NCBI GenBank assembly: GCA_949840345.1
Contig: CATKWX010000006.1
Location: forward strand, 18,165-82,164
Length of the DNA: 64,000 nt
Direction: 5' to 3'
Origin: an uncultured Eubacteriales bacterium
Lineage (GTDB): Bacteria; Bacillota; Clostridia; TANB77; CAG-508
Part shown: positions 9,329 through 18,213 of the stretch, piece after piece
Position numbering within the stretch: the stretch's first letter is position 1
Layout of the letters: each line of letters starts with the position of its first letter
Program-made: the position numbers and the translations under genes
Notes under the pieces: generated by a model
Seen by the model: the letters and a program-made list of their open reading frames with translations, nothing else
Told to the model about the DNA's origin: nothing
The model's database searches: none

Positions 9329-9877
9329 CTAATATCTATGTAAATATTCAATTAAACAATCGTATATTGGGTCTCTTTCAACAATAGTTTTTTCTTCACG
9401 CATTTTTGTAAGCTCATTAATATCTACAAATTTAATTGCTTTTACTTCTGATTCTTGCATTTTAATGTTTTCTATTTTTATTCCATTTTTTCTTAAAATA
9501 AAGAAATCATAAAATTGATTCTCTATAAAATCTTCTGAAAATACTTGTTGTTTTCTATGAGAAAACATATATCTAAATTCTTTAATATCCACATTGTATC
9601 CTAAATTAACACTAACTTCTTCATTTATTTCTCTTGAAGCAGCAGATAGCGCATCTTGTCCATTAGAAATATGTCCTGCAACTGATATATCCCACATTCC
9701 TGCATTTTTATCTTTAGTATCAGCTCTTTGTTGTAACAAAACTTCATTTTTTTCATTTACAATTGCTACTGCAATAGCTCTATGCCATAATCCTTTTTTA
9801 TGTACGTCATCTCTTGATAAAACTTCACCTGTTCTTACTCCATTTTCATCTAAAACATCAATCATTTCCTTACTCAT
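9329..9877 (-). CDS. Nudix hydrolase, isopentenyl-diphosphate-isomerase-like subgroup
   Basis: 182 aa. The start resembles YfcD/IDI-type Nudix proteins (DENGVRTGEVLSRDDVHKKG, LWHRAI). The Nudix box is GHISNGQ...REINEE (about residues 67-86). The first glutamate of the GX5E motif is replaced by glutamine, while REXXEE is intact. The substrate is unknown. The start codon overlaps the end of the upstream kinase-like gene (GGAG within its stop region), suggesting translational coupling. Confidence 0.88.
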   Translation of the reverse strand: MSKEMIDVLDENGVRTGEVLSRDDVHKKGLWHRAIAVAIVNEKNEVLLQQRADTKDKNAGMWDISVAGHISNGQDALSAASREINEEVSVNLGYNVDIKEFRYMFSHRKQQVFSEDFIENQFYDFFILRKNGIKIENIKMQESEVKAIKFVDINELTKMREEKTIVERDPIYDCLIEYLHRY

Positions 9878-9882
9878 ACTGT

Positions 9883-11262
9883 TTACTCCTTTACATATTC
9901 TCTGGCAAATCTTCCAATATATTTATTTGCCTTATCCATATAACTTTTAAATTTTCCTATTGATAATTCTTCTTCTCCTTCATAATATCTCTGAATTGTA
10001 TCTATTTGTATTTTTAAATCAGTCAAATCGCCATTATCAATAATAATATGATTAAAACTCATCCATTGGCTATAATATAACTCATCTGCTTTTTCATACT
10101 CATCAATACGTCTTTTTACATATGGTTCTTCTAATCTATCTTTTTCTTTTATCATATATTCTGCTTTTGATAATCCTTGCATATAAATATTTACTATTTC
10201 TTCTGGAAATTTTCTTTGTAATTCATTTAATGCTTCGAGATTACTAACAACAAGGCTAGATGAAATTCCATCAGATAATCTATCTCGTAGTTCTTGAGTG
10301 TTAATTCCATAAGTAGTTCCAAAATTATTGTATTTTATGTCGCAAGATTCTATATCATATCCCTTATCTTCTGGACAAATCATTTCTTCTCCATCGTCTT
10401 TGTTTCTACTTCTAGTAGTATGCTTTGGTAAAATAATAGAGTGTAATATACCTTGTACTCGTATTGTTTCTAATGCTTCATCCTTTCCGGAGCCTGGGTT
10501 TCCTGTAAACACATATATTTTTGCACTTCCCTGTTTTTCCTTCTTTTCATTTCGTATTTTTCCAAAATCTTTAGAACTCAAATCGCTCATCATTTGAGAA
10601 AGTCTCTGAATTCCATTTTCTGTGTTAATAATTGTATAATCATATAAACCTATATTATTTGTGTATCTATCAAAATCTTTTATCGCTTTTTGATACCTTT
10701 TTTCTGCGCTTTCCTCAGTATCTCCTCTCTGCTTTGCAATTTCCATAAATATATCTTTACTCTTAGGTATTGCTCTATGTACATAACAAGATACACAATT
10801 TCCAGGAAATATCTTTTTTAAATCTTTTATTACTCCTATATCATTTACAATAACAACTGCATTTCTTCCATGCTCTAGATAATTATTTACTTCATTTACT
10901 GAAAAGCCATAATAATTATCATAGTTTACATATGCCACAGGAAGTCTCAATTTTAAAAAAGCTTGTTTCCTCTTAGAGCTTAATTTTTCTTGTTCATCTT
11001 CACTTTTTTCACCATCATTATATTGTCCAAATACAGGTTTTATTCCTATATTTTTTCCTCTTTGTAGTTCTTCTATTTCAACTTTTCTAAAAGGTCTTGT
11101 TACATATTTATCAATAATAGCGTAATTATATTGTTTTTCTAATATGTCTGCTACCATACTTTTTCCTGCTCCAGACATTCCTGAAATAATAACAAGCTTT
11201 CCAACTTTTTTTGTTTTATCTGTAGCTGCATTTATTAATTCTTGTTTAAAATTAGAACCCAT
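9883..11262 (-). CDS. Protein with two tandem guanylate-kinase-like domains
   Basis: About 459 aa from ATG 11262 (GGAGG six bases upstream). The N-terminal half has a P-loop GMSGAGKS and a GMP-kinase-like YVTRPFR element. The second half repeats the plan with P-loop GNPGSGKD and HTTRSRNKDDGEE, the usual 'TTR-R-GE' nucleotide-binding pattern of guanylate kinases. This is more than twice a normal Gmk (about 200 aa). It may be a tandem duplication with a phosphorylation or sensing role; the substrate is not determined. It is followed directly by a Nudix gene. Confidence 0.8.
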   Translation of the reverse strand: MGSNFKQELINAATDKTKKVGKLVIISGMSGAGKSMVADILEKQYNYAIIDKYVTRPFRKVEIEELQRGKNIGIKPVFGQYNDGEKSEDEQEKLSSKRKQAFLKLRLPVAYVNYDNYYGFSVNEVNNYLEHGRNAVVIVNDIGVIKDLKKIFPGNCVSCYVHRAIPKSKDIFMEIAKQRGDTEESAEKRYQKAIKDFDRYTNNIGLYDYTIINTENGIQRLSQMMSDLSSKDFGKIRNEKKEKQGSAKIYVFTGNPGSGKDEALETIRVQGILHSIILPKHTTRSRNKDDGEEMICPEDKGYDIESCDIKYNNFGTTYGINTQELRDRLSDGISSSLVVSNLEALNELQRKFPEEIVNIYMQGLSKAEYMIKEKDRLEEPYVKRRIDEYEKADELYYSQWMSFNHIIIDNGDLTDLKIQIDTIQRYYEGEEELSIGKFKSYMDKANKYIGRFAREYVKE

Positions 11263-11362
11263 ATTTGCCTCCAAATAAATAAATTAAATACTATATCTAT
11301 TATAATAAATTTACATAATTTTGTCAATTATTGCTAGAGGAGTCCGGCTTGTAATTATATTC

Positions 11363-12667
11363 TTACTCTACTATTCCTAATATATGGTCTGGTTTTGAAA
11401 CTTTTTCGTTTGAGAACTCGTATGCACTATATAAATCTTCTACTGCTATATTTCCCTTTTCTTCATTATTTGCATATATATGTGCTAGAACATCTCCTAC
11501 TGATACCTTATCTGCTATTTTTTTGTTTAGCACTATTCCTACTTCATTATCTATTGTATCTTCCTTTTTCATTCTGCCAGCTCCTAAATTTACTGATATT
11601 TTCCCAACAGTTAGCGCATTTAATTTACTTATGTATCCTTCTTTTTTGGCTATTACTGGTATAATATATTTTGCCTTTTTGAATTTTTCAGTATTTTCTA
11701 TAAAAGATATATCTCCACCTTGTTTTTCTACTAATTCTAAGAATTTATTATATGCTTTTTCGTTTTTTATATTTTCCATTATTTTTAGTTTATTTTCTTC
11801 TATATTATCTCCATTTCCAGATAGCTTTATTATGTATGCTCCAATTGTTGTAACTATTAACTCTATATCTTCTGTCATATTCCCTTTTAATGCCTCTACT
11901 GCCTCTATAATTTCTAAAGTATTTCCTATAGTTTTTCCTATTGGCTCACTCATATTTGTTAATATACTTACTGTTTCTTTATTTGCTAGCTTTCCTATTT
12001 CTCTCATTTCTTCTGCTAACTTTATAGCATTTTCTTTATTTTTCATAAAGGCTCCGTCTCCACAAGTAACCTCTAGTACTATCTTGTTTGCTCCTGCTGC
12101 TATTTTTTTGCTCATTATACTTGAAGCAATTAAAGGCATACTATCTACACAAGAAATAGTATCTCTTAACGCATATATCTTTTTATCTGCTGGTGCTAAA
12201 TTCATTGTTTGACCAATTACACTTATTCCAATTTCTTTTACATTCCTTATAAATTCTTCTATTGGAATAGATGTATTGTAGCCCGGTATTGATTCTAATT
12301 TATCTACAGTTCCACCAGTAAATCCTAATCCTCTACCAGACATTTTTGCTACAGGTATACCTAAAGATGCAATTATTGGCATAAGTACTATTGTAACTTT
12401 ATCCCCTACACCTCCTGTACTGTGCTTATCTACAACATTTTCTGCAATTGTTGATAAATCTAATCTTTCTCCTGAATTTGTCATTGCCATTGTTAAATCT
12501 AAAGTTTCTCTTGAATTCATACCATTTATATAAATTGCCATTATTAATGCAGCTGCTTGATAATCTGTAATATTGCCTTTGGTATATTCATTTACAAAAA
12601 ATTCTATTTCCTCTTTGGTTAGTTCTTTCTTATCTCGCTTTTTAGCAATTATATCTAATATATTCAT
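11363..12667 (-). CDS. pdp: Pyrimidine-nucleoside phosphorylase
   Basis: Phosphorolysis of thymidine/uridine in nucleoside salvage. The family signature is present: KHSTGGVGDKV (phosphate-binding), SGRGLGFTGGT and KLESIPG near residues 80-120, and the glycosyltransferase-3 fold after. 434 aa from ATG 12667 matches the family. Thymidine phosphorylase (deoA) is the alternative name for close relatives. Confidence 0.93.
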   Translation of the reverse strand: MNILDIIAKKRDKKELTKEEIEFFVNEYTKGNITDYQAAALIMAIYINGMNSRETLDLTMAMTNSGERLDLSTIAENVVDKHSTGGVGDKVTIVLMPIIASLGIPVAKMSGRGLGFTGGTVDKLESIPGYNTSIPIEEFIRNVKEIGISVIGQTMNLAPADKKIYALRDTISCVDSMPLIASSIMSKKIAAGANKIVLEVTCGDGAFMKNKENAIKLAEEMREIGKLANKETVSILTNMSEPIGKTIGNTLEIIEAVEALKGNMTEDIELIVTTIGAYIIKLSGNGDNIEENKLKIMENIKNEKAYNKFLELVEKQGGDISFIENTEKFKKAKYIIPVIAKKEGYISKLNALTVGKISVNLGAGRMKKEDTIDNEVGIVLNKKIADKVSVGDVLAHIYANNEEKGNIAVEDLYSAYEFSNEKVSKPDHILGIVE

Positions 12668-12700
12668 AAGTCCTACCATTCCTTTCAAAAATATATATTA

Positions 12701-12825
12701 AGTTTGAAAAAGAATTAGTATATGGCTCAAGCATTTTTAATGAGAAATACCGGAGTCGTACTGGTGTACGTCGAGTATTTTCTCATTAAAAATAACGACG
12801 CAATATGCTGATTATTTTTCAAACT
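12701..12825. repeat. Large imperfect palindrome, about 125 bp
   Basis: The outer arms AGTTTGAAAAA (12701-12711) and TTTTTCAAACT (12815-12825) are perfectly complementary. Inner arms at 12733-12750 and 12775-12793 (ATTTTTAATGAGAAATAC and complement) pair again, capped by GTCGTACTGGTGTACGTCGA. It lies between rnhB and pdp. It could be a miniature inverted-repeat element or a structured RNA; I see no coding content. Confidence 0.75.
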
Positions 12826-12830
12826 TCCCC

Positions 12831-13457
12831 CTATATTATGTTTTTTACAAAACTTTTCCTATGCAACATACATATCCCATTTTCCCTTATTGCTTGAATA
12901 TGTTTTGCAGTCCCATATCCTTTGTGTGCCGCAAACCCATAATCAGGATATATTTCATCCCATTCATACATAATTCTGTCCCTTGTAACTTTGGCTATAA
13001 TTGAAGCTGCTGCAATAGAATAGTTTTTAGCATCTCCCTTTATTATAGAAGTATATGGTATTCCACAAGTATCTATATGTTCTAGCGCATCAACTAAAAT
13101 CCTTTCCGGCTTTACTTTTAAATTTTGTATAGCTGTTGTTAATGCTTTTTTAGTAGCATTTAGTATATTTATTTCATCAATTTCTGTTTGGTCAACAATT
13201 CCTACACTCCATGCTATTGCTTGATTAGTTATTTCCTCATAGAGTTTTTCTCTTTTCTTTTCAGATACTTTTTTAGAATCATTTACTCCTTCTATAAATG
13301 AATTTTCAGGCATAATAACACATCCCACAACTACTGGTCCAGCAAGTGGTCCTCTGCCTGCTTCATCTATTCCTGCAATGTATTTTAGTCCACCTTTATG
13401 TAATTTATTTTCATATTCTTTTAGTAGATTTAATCTATCTATTTCTTTTTCCTTCAT
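12831..13457 (-). CDS. rnhB: Ribonuclease HII
   Basis: Cleaves RNA in RNA-DNA hybrids and at single misincorporated ribonucleotides. It contains GIDEAGRGPLAGPVV (the Asp-Glu-Gly motif at the active site), DSKK, and KGDAKNYSIAAASIIAKVTRD (split here: KGDAKNYSIAAA, SIIAKVTRD). 208 aa from ATG 13457, chosen for AGAAAGGA upstream; the longer in-frame extension lacks such a site. Confidence 0.95.
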   Translation of the reverse strand: MKEKEIDRLNLLKEYENKLHKGGLKYIAGIDEAGRGPLAGPVVVGCVIMPENSFIEGVNDSKKVSEKKREKLYEEITNQAIAWSVGIVDQTEIDEINILNATKKALTTAIQNLKVKPERILVDALEHIDTCGIPYTSIIKGDAKNYSIAAASIIAKVTRDRIMYEWDEIYPDYGFAAHKGYGTAKHIQAIRENGICMLHRKSFVKNII

Positions 13458-13623
13458 ATTTATTCCTTTCTGTAATATTTTTACTATTTTTATTATTATA
13501 TAATTATTAATTTTGTAATGCAATATCCATATACTACTTTAATTATAAATTTTCCTTATAATAAGTAATTATAAATTATTGACTTGCTTATGTAAATATG
13601 TTATGATTTCTTATGGTGATTTT

Positions 13624-14613
13624 ATGTCAAACTTTGAGGAAAAAGAAATGTATTTGTACGACTCAGAAACATCTTCTGAACCATTTAGTAATTTAGTTGT
13701 TAATATTCCTTCTTCTTTTGATGGTTACGTTTTTTCCAAGATTTGTAGAGATACTATAGGTTTAAGTAGTACCAATCCAACTTGGGGAGATTTATATAGA
13801 TATACTAACCACGAATTGTATTACATTGGAATCTGCATATATAAAGAAATGGATTACGACATTCCAAACGCCCCTTATTCTGAAAAAATGTGGAGTTTAC
13901 TTGGTAAACGAGTACTAAAAAACTGTCTAATACCAAACATAACATTAATAAAAGACCAAAAGAACAAGGAAACAGGTTTACTTAGTCACATTATATTAGA
14001 TAATTCTTTAGAAGATTTAACTCTTATGAATAACTTACTATTTTACAAATTCGAAAGGCAAGATTTATCTAAATTACACTCCGTAATACCTATTCAAGAT
14101 TTATTAGAATGTGTCAAAATACAAATAAATAATGAACAAAACTATATAGAAGTAGAAAGTCAAATTATACAAACATTATTATTAGATTCTATAACAAATA
14201 ATTCAGATAGACATTCTAATAACTGGGGATTAGTTAGAAATAAAGAATCTAACCATTATACTCTTGGTCTATTTGACCATTCTAGCTCATTCATCGATAT
14301 GATATCTGAAAAGAAAACTAGCACAATAGATGGATGGACTAGCACTTATAGTAGTGTAACCTCTCAGCCAAAACGTAGTGGCATTGGTGATTTTGGAAAT
14401 AATATAGTTACATATTTATGTAATAATTACCCTAATATTTGCAAACAATTTATGCACAATTTAAATTTGGAACTTGAAAATTTCTACGAAGATATTTCTT
14501 CTGCCCCTTATTATATAGACAAAAGAAGATTACAAAGAAATATTTCTCATAAAAGTATTTTTATAGATAAATTATTAAAGCAAATTGAACAAGATGATAA
14601 AGGAGGAAGATAG
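13624..14613 (+). CDS. HipA-like kinase-domain protein
   Basis: About 329 aa. The C-terminal half has the HipA/PI-kinase-like catalytic pattern DSITNNSDRHSNNWG followed by LGLFDHSSSF (about residues 195-230), corresponding to the catalytic Asp-Arg-His...Asn and the metal-binding Asp. The N-terminal coupling domain of classical HipA is absent. The next gene overlaps its stop region and looks like a separate small HipA-type N-domain. A Ser/Thr-kinase toxin or regulator role is inferred, with no HipB-like repressor seen next to it. The start is uncertain; an upstream ATG at 13579 exists but lacks a ribosome site. Confidence 0.72.
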   Translation: MSNFEEKEMYLYDSETSSEPFSNLVVNIPSSFDGYVFSKICRDTIGLSSTNPTWGDLYRYTNHELYYIGICIYKEMDYDIPNAPYSEKMWSLLGKRVLKNCLIPNITLIKDQKNKETGLLSHIILDNSLEDLTLMNNLLFYKFERQDLSKLHSVIPIQDLLECVKIQINNEQNYIEVESQIIQTLLLDSITNNSDRHSNNWGLVRNKESNHYTLGLFDHSSSFIDMISEKKTSTIDGWTSTYSSVTSQPKRSGIGDFGNNIVTYLCNNYPNICKQFMHNLNLELENFYEDISSAPYYIDKRRLQRNISHKSIFIDKLLKQIEQDDKGGR

Positions 14614-14614
14614 T

Positions 14615-15034
14615 TTGAATAATTTAAATGATCAATATTTATATATAAATTGGGAAGATAACCAACAAAATACATATAGAGTTGGTATATTAGCTAGGAT
14701 ATCTAACACCTACTACCTTAAAACTTATGTTAAAAAAAGTGATTATGAAAGAGATGCTTATTCTCATGGCTACATTGGAATTCCAGGTTTCATTCCTGGA
14801 AGACTATATATAAGTACTAATCAATTATTTGATTTCTTTAAAAGAAGAGTATTTGCTCCTAATAGTACCGACAATTCAATCGATTTCCTAGAAAAATTAA
14901 AACAAACTAATGGCGTTACTTTAACTGATAGTTTTTCTATAGAAGAAATGCCAGAAAAGTATAGACAAAGTTGTAAGAATATTTTATTATCTCTTTCTTC
15001 TTTAGAAAAAGAAAAATCAGATTTTCAAAAATGA
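14615..15034 (+). CDS. Small partner of the HipA-like kinase
   Basis: 139 aa from TTG 14615, with AAAGGAGG eight bases upstream inside the end of the previous gene, so the two are coupled. The content (YRVGILARISNTYYLKTY, then FIPGRLYISTNQLFDFFKRR) resembles the beta-rich N-terminal domain that opens HipA proteins, but here it is a separate polypeptide encoded after the kinase. It could be an inhibitor, a substrate-binding subunit or an antitoxin. The assignment is tentative. Confidence 0.6.
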   Translation: MNNLNDQYLYINWEDNQQNTYRVGILARISNTYYLKTYVKKSDYERDAYSHGYIGIPGFIPGRLYISTNQLFDFFKRRVFAPNSTDNSIDFLEKLKQTNGVTLTDSFSIEEMPEKYRQSCKNILLSLSSLEKEKSDFQK

Positions 15035-15112
15035 TAAAATTTTTCTATCTTTGAAAACAGTTTCTATTACAATAATTTCATTATGCTTTATATTTAATTG
15101 TAACTATTTCTT

Positions 15113-15149
15113 AATTATAGGTTTTGTAGAATGTACAAAACCTATAATT
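15113..15149 (+). terminator. Terminator-like hairpin after the HipA-like pair
   Basis: A perfect 15-bp stem (AATTATAGGTTTTGT / ACAAAACCTATAATT) with a 7-base loop. The T-run after it is weak (TAATTTTAAC). It separates the HipA-like operon from htrA. Confidence 0.65.
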
Positions 15150-15252
15150 AATTTTAACGTCTTTGTTAAACATTTATATTACATTTTAATTACAAATTGC
15201 ACATATATATTTATTTTTTTGTAAAAATAATATATTATATAGGAAACTTGTT

Positions 15253-16473
15253 ATGGAAGGAATGATAATAATTATGAACGATATTAATGATTACTTTAAT
15301 AACACTCCACCTAAAAAGCAAAAATCTAGCAATGTAAAAAATAGTGTCATTGCTCCTTTTGTAAGTGGAGTTTTAGGAGCGTCTTTAGTTGTAGGAATTT
15401 GTTTTGGTAATCCTACAATTAAAACTAAATTAATAGGAGAAGCACCTGAAAAGGTAAAAGAAACTTCTACTGTAAATTCAGGAATTGTAGATTTAGTTTC
15501 CTTAAGTCAATTTTCTGACACAGCAGTTGGAGTTGCAAGCAAAGTGTTACCATCTATTGTTGGTATTAATGTAAAATTTAATGTTACAAGTAATTTTGGA
15601 TACGGAATGAAATACTCTTCAGAAGCTGCAGCTTCAGGTTCTGGAATAATTATAAGTGAAGATGGTTATATATTAACTAATAATCATATAGTTAGCTCAA
15701 CTTCTAATTCCTCATATTATCAAGTAAGTGAAGCAACTAGTGTTACAGTATATTTATTTAATGATGAACATCCTTATGAAGCTGAAATAATTGGAAGTGA
15801 TGCGCAAACAGATTTAGCAGTTATTAAGATAGATAAATCTGGCTTAACGCCTGCTGAACTTGGAGATTCCTCTAATGTTAAAATCGGAGAATTCGCGATG
15901 GCAATAGGAAATCCATTAGGTTTAAAAAGTACTGTTACTAGTGGTATAATTAGTGCCGTTAATAGAGAAGTTACAAGTAGTGATGGTACAAATTATGTGC
16001 TTATGCAAACAGATGCTGCTATTAACTCTGGTAATAGCGGTGGTGCATTAGTAAATTCTGAAGGACAAGTAATTGGTATTAATACATTAAAAATATCTGC
16101 AACTGGTGTAGAAAATATGGGATTTGCAATTCCTATAAATGATACTAAAGATATATATAAACAATTGATTGAATACAATAAAGTAAAAAGACCTTCTATT
16201 GGAGTTAAAGGTATAACCTTAGATGAAACAAAAGCTAAACAAAATAATTTACCTGTAGGAGTTTATGTAAAAGAAGTTAATGAATTTAGTCCTGCAGAAA
16301 CAGCTGGAATTAAGCCAGGCGATGTTATTATAGAAGCAGATGGCAAAAAGATTAATACTTTTCAAGAATTAGTTGACAGTATAAATTCAAAATCTATTGA
16401 TGATGAATTAGAAATTAAACTTGTAAGAAACGGAAAAGAAAAAGCAGTTAAAGTAACATTAAAAGAACAATAA
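15253..16473 (+). CDS. HtrA/DegP-type serine protease with PDZ domain
   Basis: A membrane-anchored quality-control protease. Cytoplasmic head, one membrane segment (about residues 35-56), then a trypsin-like domain with the catalytic His in ILTNNHIV, Asp in QTDLAVIK and Ser in NSGNSGGALV, followed by a C-terminal PDZ domain (GVKGITLD...PAETAGIKPGDVI). 406 aa is typical. The first ATG (15253) has AGGA eight bases upstream; an ATG at 15274 is an alternative. A strong hairpin terminator follows. Confidence 0.93.
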   Translation: MEGMIIIMNDINDYFNNTPPKKQKSSNVKNSVIAPFVSGVLGASLVVGICFGNPTIKTKLIGEAPEKVKETSTVNSGIVDLVSLSQFSDTAVGVASKVLPSIVGINVKFNVTSNFGYGMKYSSEAAASGSGIIISEDGYILTNNHIVSSTSNSSYYQVSEATSVTVYLFNDEHPYEAEIIGSDAQTDLAVIKIDKSGLTPAELGDSSNVKIGEFAMAIGNPLGLKSTVTSGIISAVNREVTSSDGTNYVLMQTDAAINSGNSGGALVNSEGQVIGINTLKISATGVENMGFAIPINDTKDIYKQLIEYNKVKRPSIGVKGITLDETKAKQNNLPVGVYVKEVNEFSPAETAGIKPGDVIIEADGKKINTFQELVDSINSKSIDDELEIKLVRNGKEKAVKVTLKEQ

Positions 16474-16501
16474 AAAAAACGGAAAAATTGATTTTTCCTA
16501 C

Positions 16502-16530
16502 AAAAAAAGGTGGCTTAGCCACCTTTTTTT
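16502..16530. terminator. Bidirectional terminator between htrA and the LPxTG-like gene
   Basis: A-run, GGTGG-CTTAG-CCACC stem, T-run. It has A and T tracts on both sides, so it can end transcription from either convergent gene. Confidence 0.9.
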
Positions 16531-16534
16531 ATTG

Positions 16535-16852
16535 TTAAATATTTTTATATTCTTTAATTTTCTTATAAGCAAATACCGCTGATCCTCCAAGTACTATTGT
16601 AACAACTATTAATCCTGTGTAATCTTCAATTCCTGTCTTTGGTAAATTAGTTTGTGTTGTAGGAGTTGGAGTTACTTTTGGTGTTGGTGTTGTAGGTGTT
16701 GGAGTTGTAGCTGGTGCAGGTGATGGTGTTGCACTTGTTGTTCCCCCTGGAGTAATTATACTTGCTGCATAAACACTAATAGGTGCAATTACCACTAATA
16801 GCACTATCATTACTAAAACTATCTTTAAAACATTCTTTTTTAAACTTAACAT
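16535..16852 (-). CDS. Small surface protein with LPxTG-like sorting signal
   Basis: 105 aa from ATG 16852 (GGGGAGAG just upstream). N-terminal signal peptide (KKNVLKIVLVMIVLLVVIA, cleavage near VYAAS), then a low-complexity Thr/Pro linker of about 40 residues, then NLPKTG followed by a hydrophobic segment and a basic tail (YKKIKEYKNI). This is the arrangement of a sortase-anchored protein, though almost no ectodomain is left. It may be a stalk or a degenerate surface protein. Confidence 0.8.
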   Translation of the reverse strand: MLSLKKNVLKIVLVMIVLLVVIAPISVYAASIITPGGTTSATPSPAPATTPTPTTPTPKVTPTPTTQTNLPKTGIEDYTGLIVVTIVLGGSAVFAYKKIKEYKNI

Positions 16853-16963
16853 TTTCTCTCTCCCCATAAAATATATTTTTTTAATATCTAATGTTATTTA
16901 TATCATATTTAATTTTTATATGCAACACTTTTTTTGGAAAATTTTGTACGTTTATGTAAGCTT

Positions 16964-18055
16964 CTATACATTAAACCTAAATAATACAATATCTCCGTCT
17001 TGCATTACATATTCCTTTCCCTCTGAACGCACTAGCCCTTTTTCTTTGGCTGATAACATTGAACCTTCTCGCATTAGATCATCATAAGAAACTACCTCTG
17101 CCTTTATAAATCCCCTTTCTATATCTGAGTGAATTTTCCCTGCAGCTTGTGGCGCCTTTGTTCCTTTTTTTATTGTCCAAGCCCTAACTTCAGGTTCTCC
17201 AGCAGTTAAAAATGACATTAATCCTAACAAATCATAACTTTCCTTTATTACTTTATCTAATCCTGATTCATCTAATCCTAATGCTTCAAGCATTTCCTTT
17301 TTATCTAATGGCTCTAATCCACTAAGTTCCTCTTCTATTTTTACACATAAAGGTATTACTTTACTATTCTCTGTTTTTGCATATTCTGAAACTTTTTTTA
17401 CATTTTCGTCATTTTCTGCACTAGCTAGTTGTTCTTCTGAAACATTTGCTATATATAGTATTGGCTTTGTTGTTAATAAATATGTATCTTTTAATAAATC
17501 TTTTTCTTCATCTGTAAAATCTATTGTTCTTGCTGATTTACCTTGCTCTAATACAGATTTTATTTTATTTAATAAATCTAATTCTTCTTGATATTTTTTG
17601 TCGGCTTTTAACATTTTTATTGTTTTTTCGATTTTTTTATCAATTGTTTCAATATCTGCAAATATAAGTTCCAAATTTATTGTTTCAATATCTCTTAAAG
17701 GATCTATGCTTCCATCAACATGTACAACATTCGGATCTTCGAAACATCTTACAACTTCTACAATACTATCTACTTCTCTTATATGTGATAAGAATTTGTT
17801 TCCCAAACCTTCTCCTTTGCTTGCACCTTTTACTAATCCTGCAATATCTACAAACTCTATAACTGCATGTGTTGTTTTTTCAGGATTATACATCTTTGTT
17901 AAATTATCTAATCTCTCATCTGGAACTGGTACTACACCTACATTTGGTTCTATTGTACAAAATGGATAATTTGCGCATTCTGCTCCAGCATTTGTTATTG
18001 CATTAAACATTGTACTCTTCCCTACATTTGGAAGTCCTACTATTCCTATCTTCAT
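16964..18055 (-). CDS. ychF: Redox-regulated ATPase YchF (Obg-like)
   Basis: A universal P-loop NTPase of the Obg family that prefers ATP and associates with ribosomes. G1 GLPNVGKSTMFNA (residues 7-19), G3 DIAGLVKGAS, and the C-terminal TGS-like domain with the usual ending YVMQDGDIVLFRFNV. 363 aa is the usual length. It is monocistronic here. Confidence 0.96.
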   Translation of the reverse strand: MKIGIVGLPNVGKSTMFNAITNAGAECANYPFCTIEPNVGVVPVPDERLDNLTKMYNPEKTTHAVIEFVDIAGLVKGASKGEGLGNKFLSHIREVDSIVEVVRCFEDPNVVHVDGSIDPLRDIETINLELIFADIETIDKKIEKTIKMLKADKKYQEELDLLNKIKSVLEQGKSARTIDFTDEEKDLLKDTYLLTTKPILYIANVSEEQLASAENDENVKKVSEYAKTENSKVIPLCVKIEEELSGLEPLDKKEMLEALGLDESGLDKVIKESYDLLGLMSFLTAGEPEVRAWTIKKGTKAPQAAGKIHSDIERGFIKAEVVSYDDLMREGSMLSAKEKGLVRSEGKEYVMQDGDIVLFRFNV

Positions 18056-18157
18056 TTAAACTTATTCTCTCCTTTTTATAATAATTCTATTTAGATATTT
18101 TACATTATTATATATGTTTTTGCAATATATTTTAATAATTTAATGTTCTAAAAATCG

Positions 18158-18186
18158 TTGACAAATTCTATATATTATAATATCAT
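18158..18186 (+). promoter_or_regulatory. Sigma-A type promoter
   Basis: TTGACA (18158-18163), a 17-base spacer and TATCAT (18181-18186), about 28 bases ahead of the 18214 start codon. Confidence 0.75.
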
Positions 18187-18213
18187 AATATATATTAAAG
18201 GGAGGTATTTAAA

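Noticed and set aside
11523..12212. 229-codon plus-strand open frame over pdp
   Set aside because: Antisense shadow of the pyrimidine-nucleoside phosphorylase gene; hydrophobic and without family resemblance.
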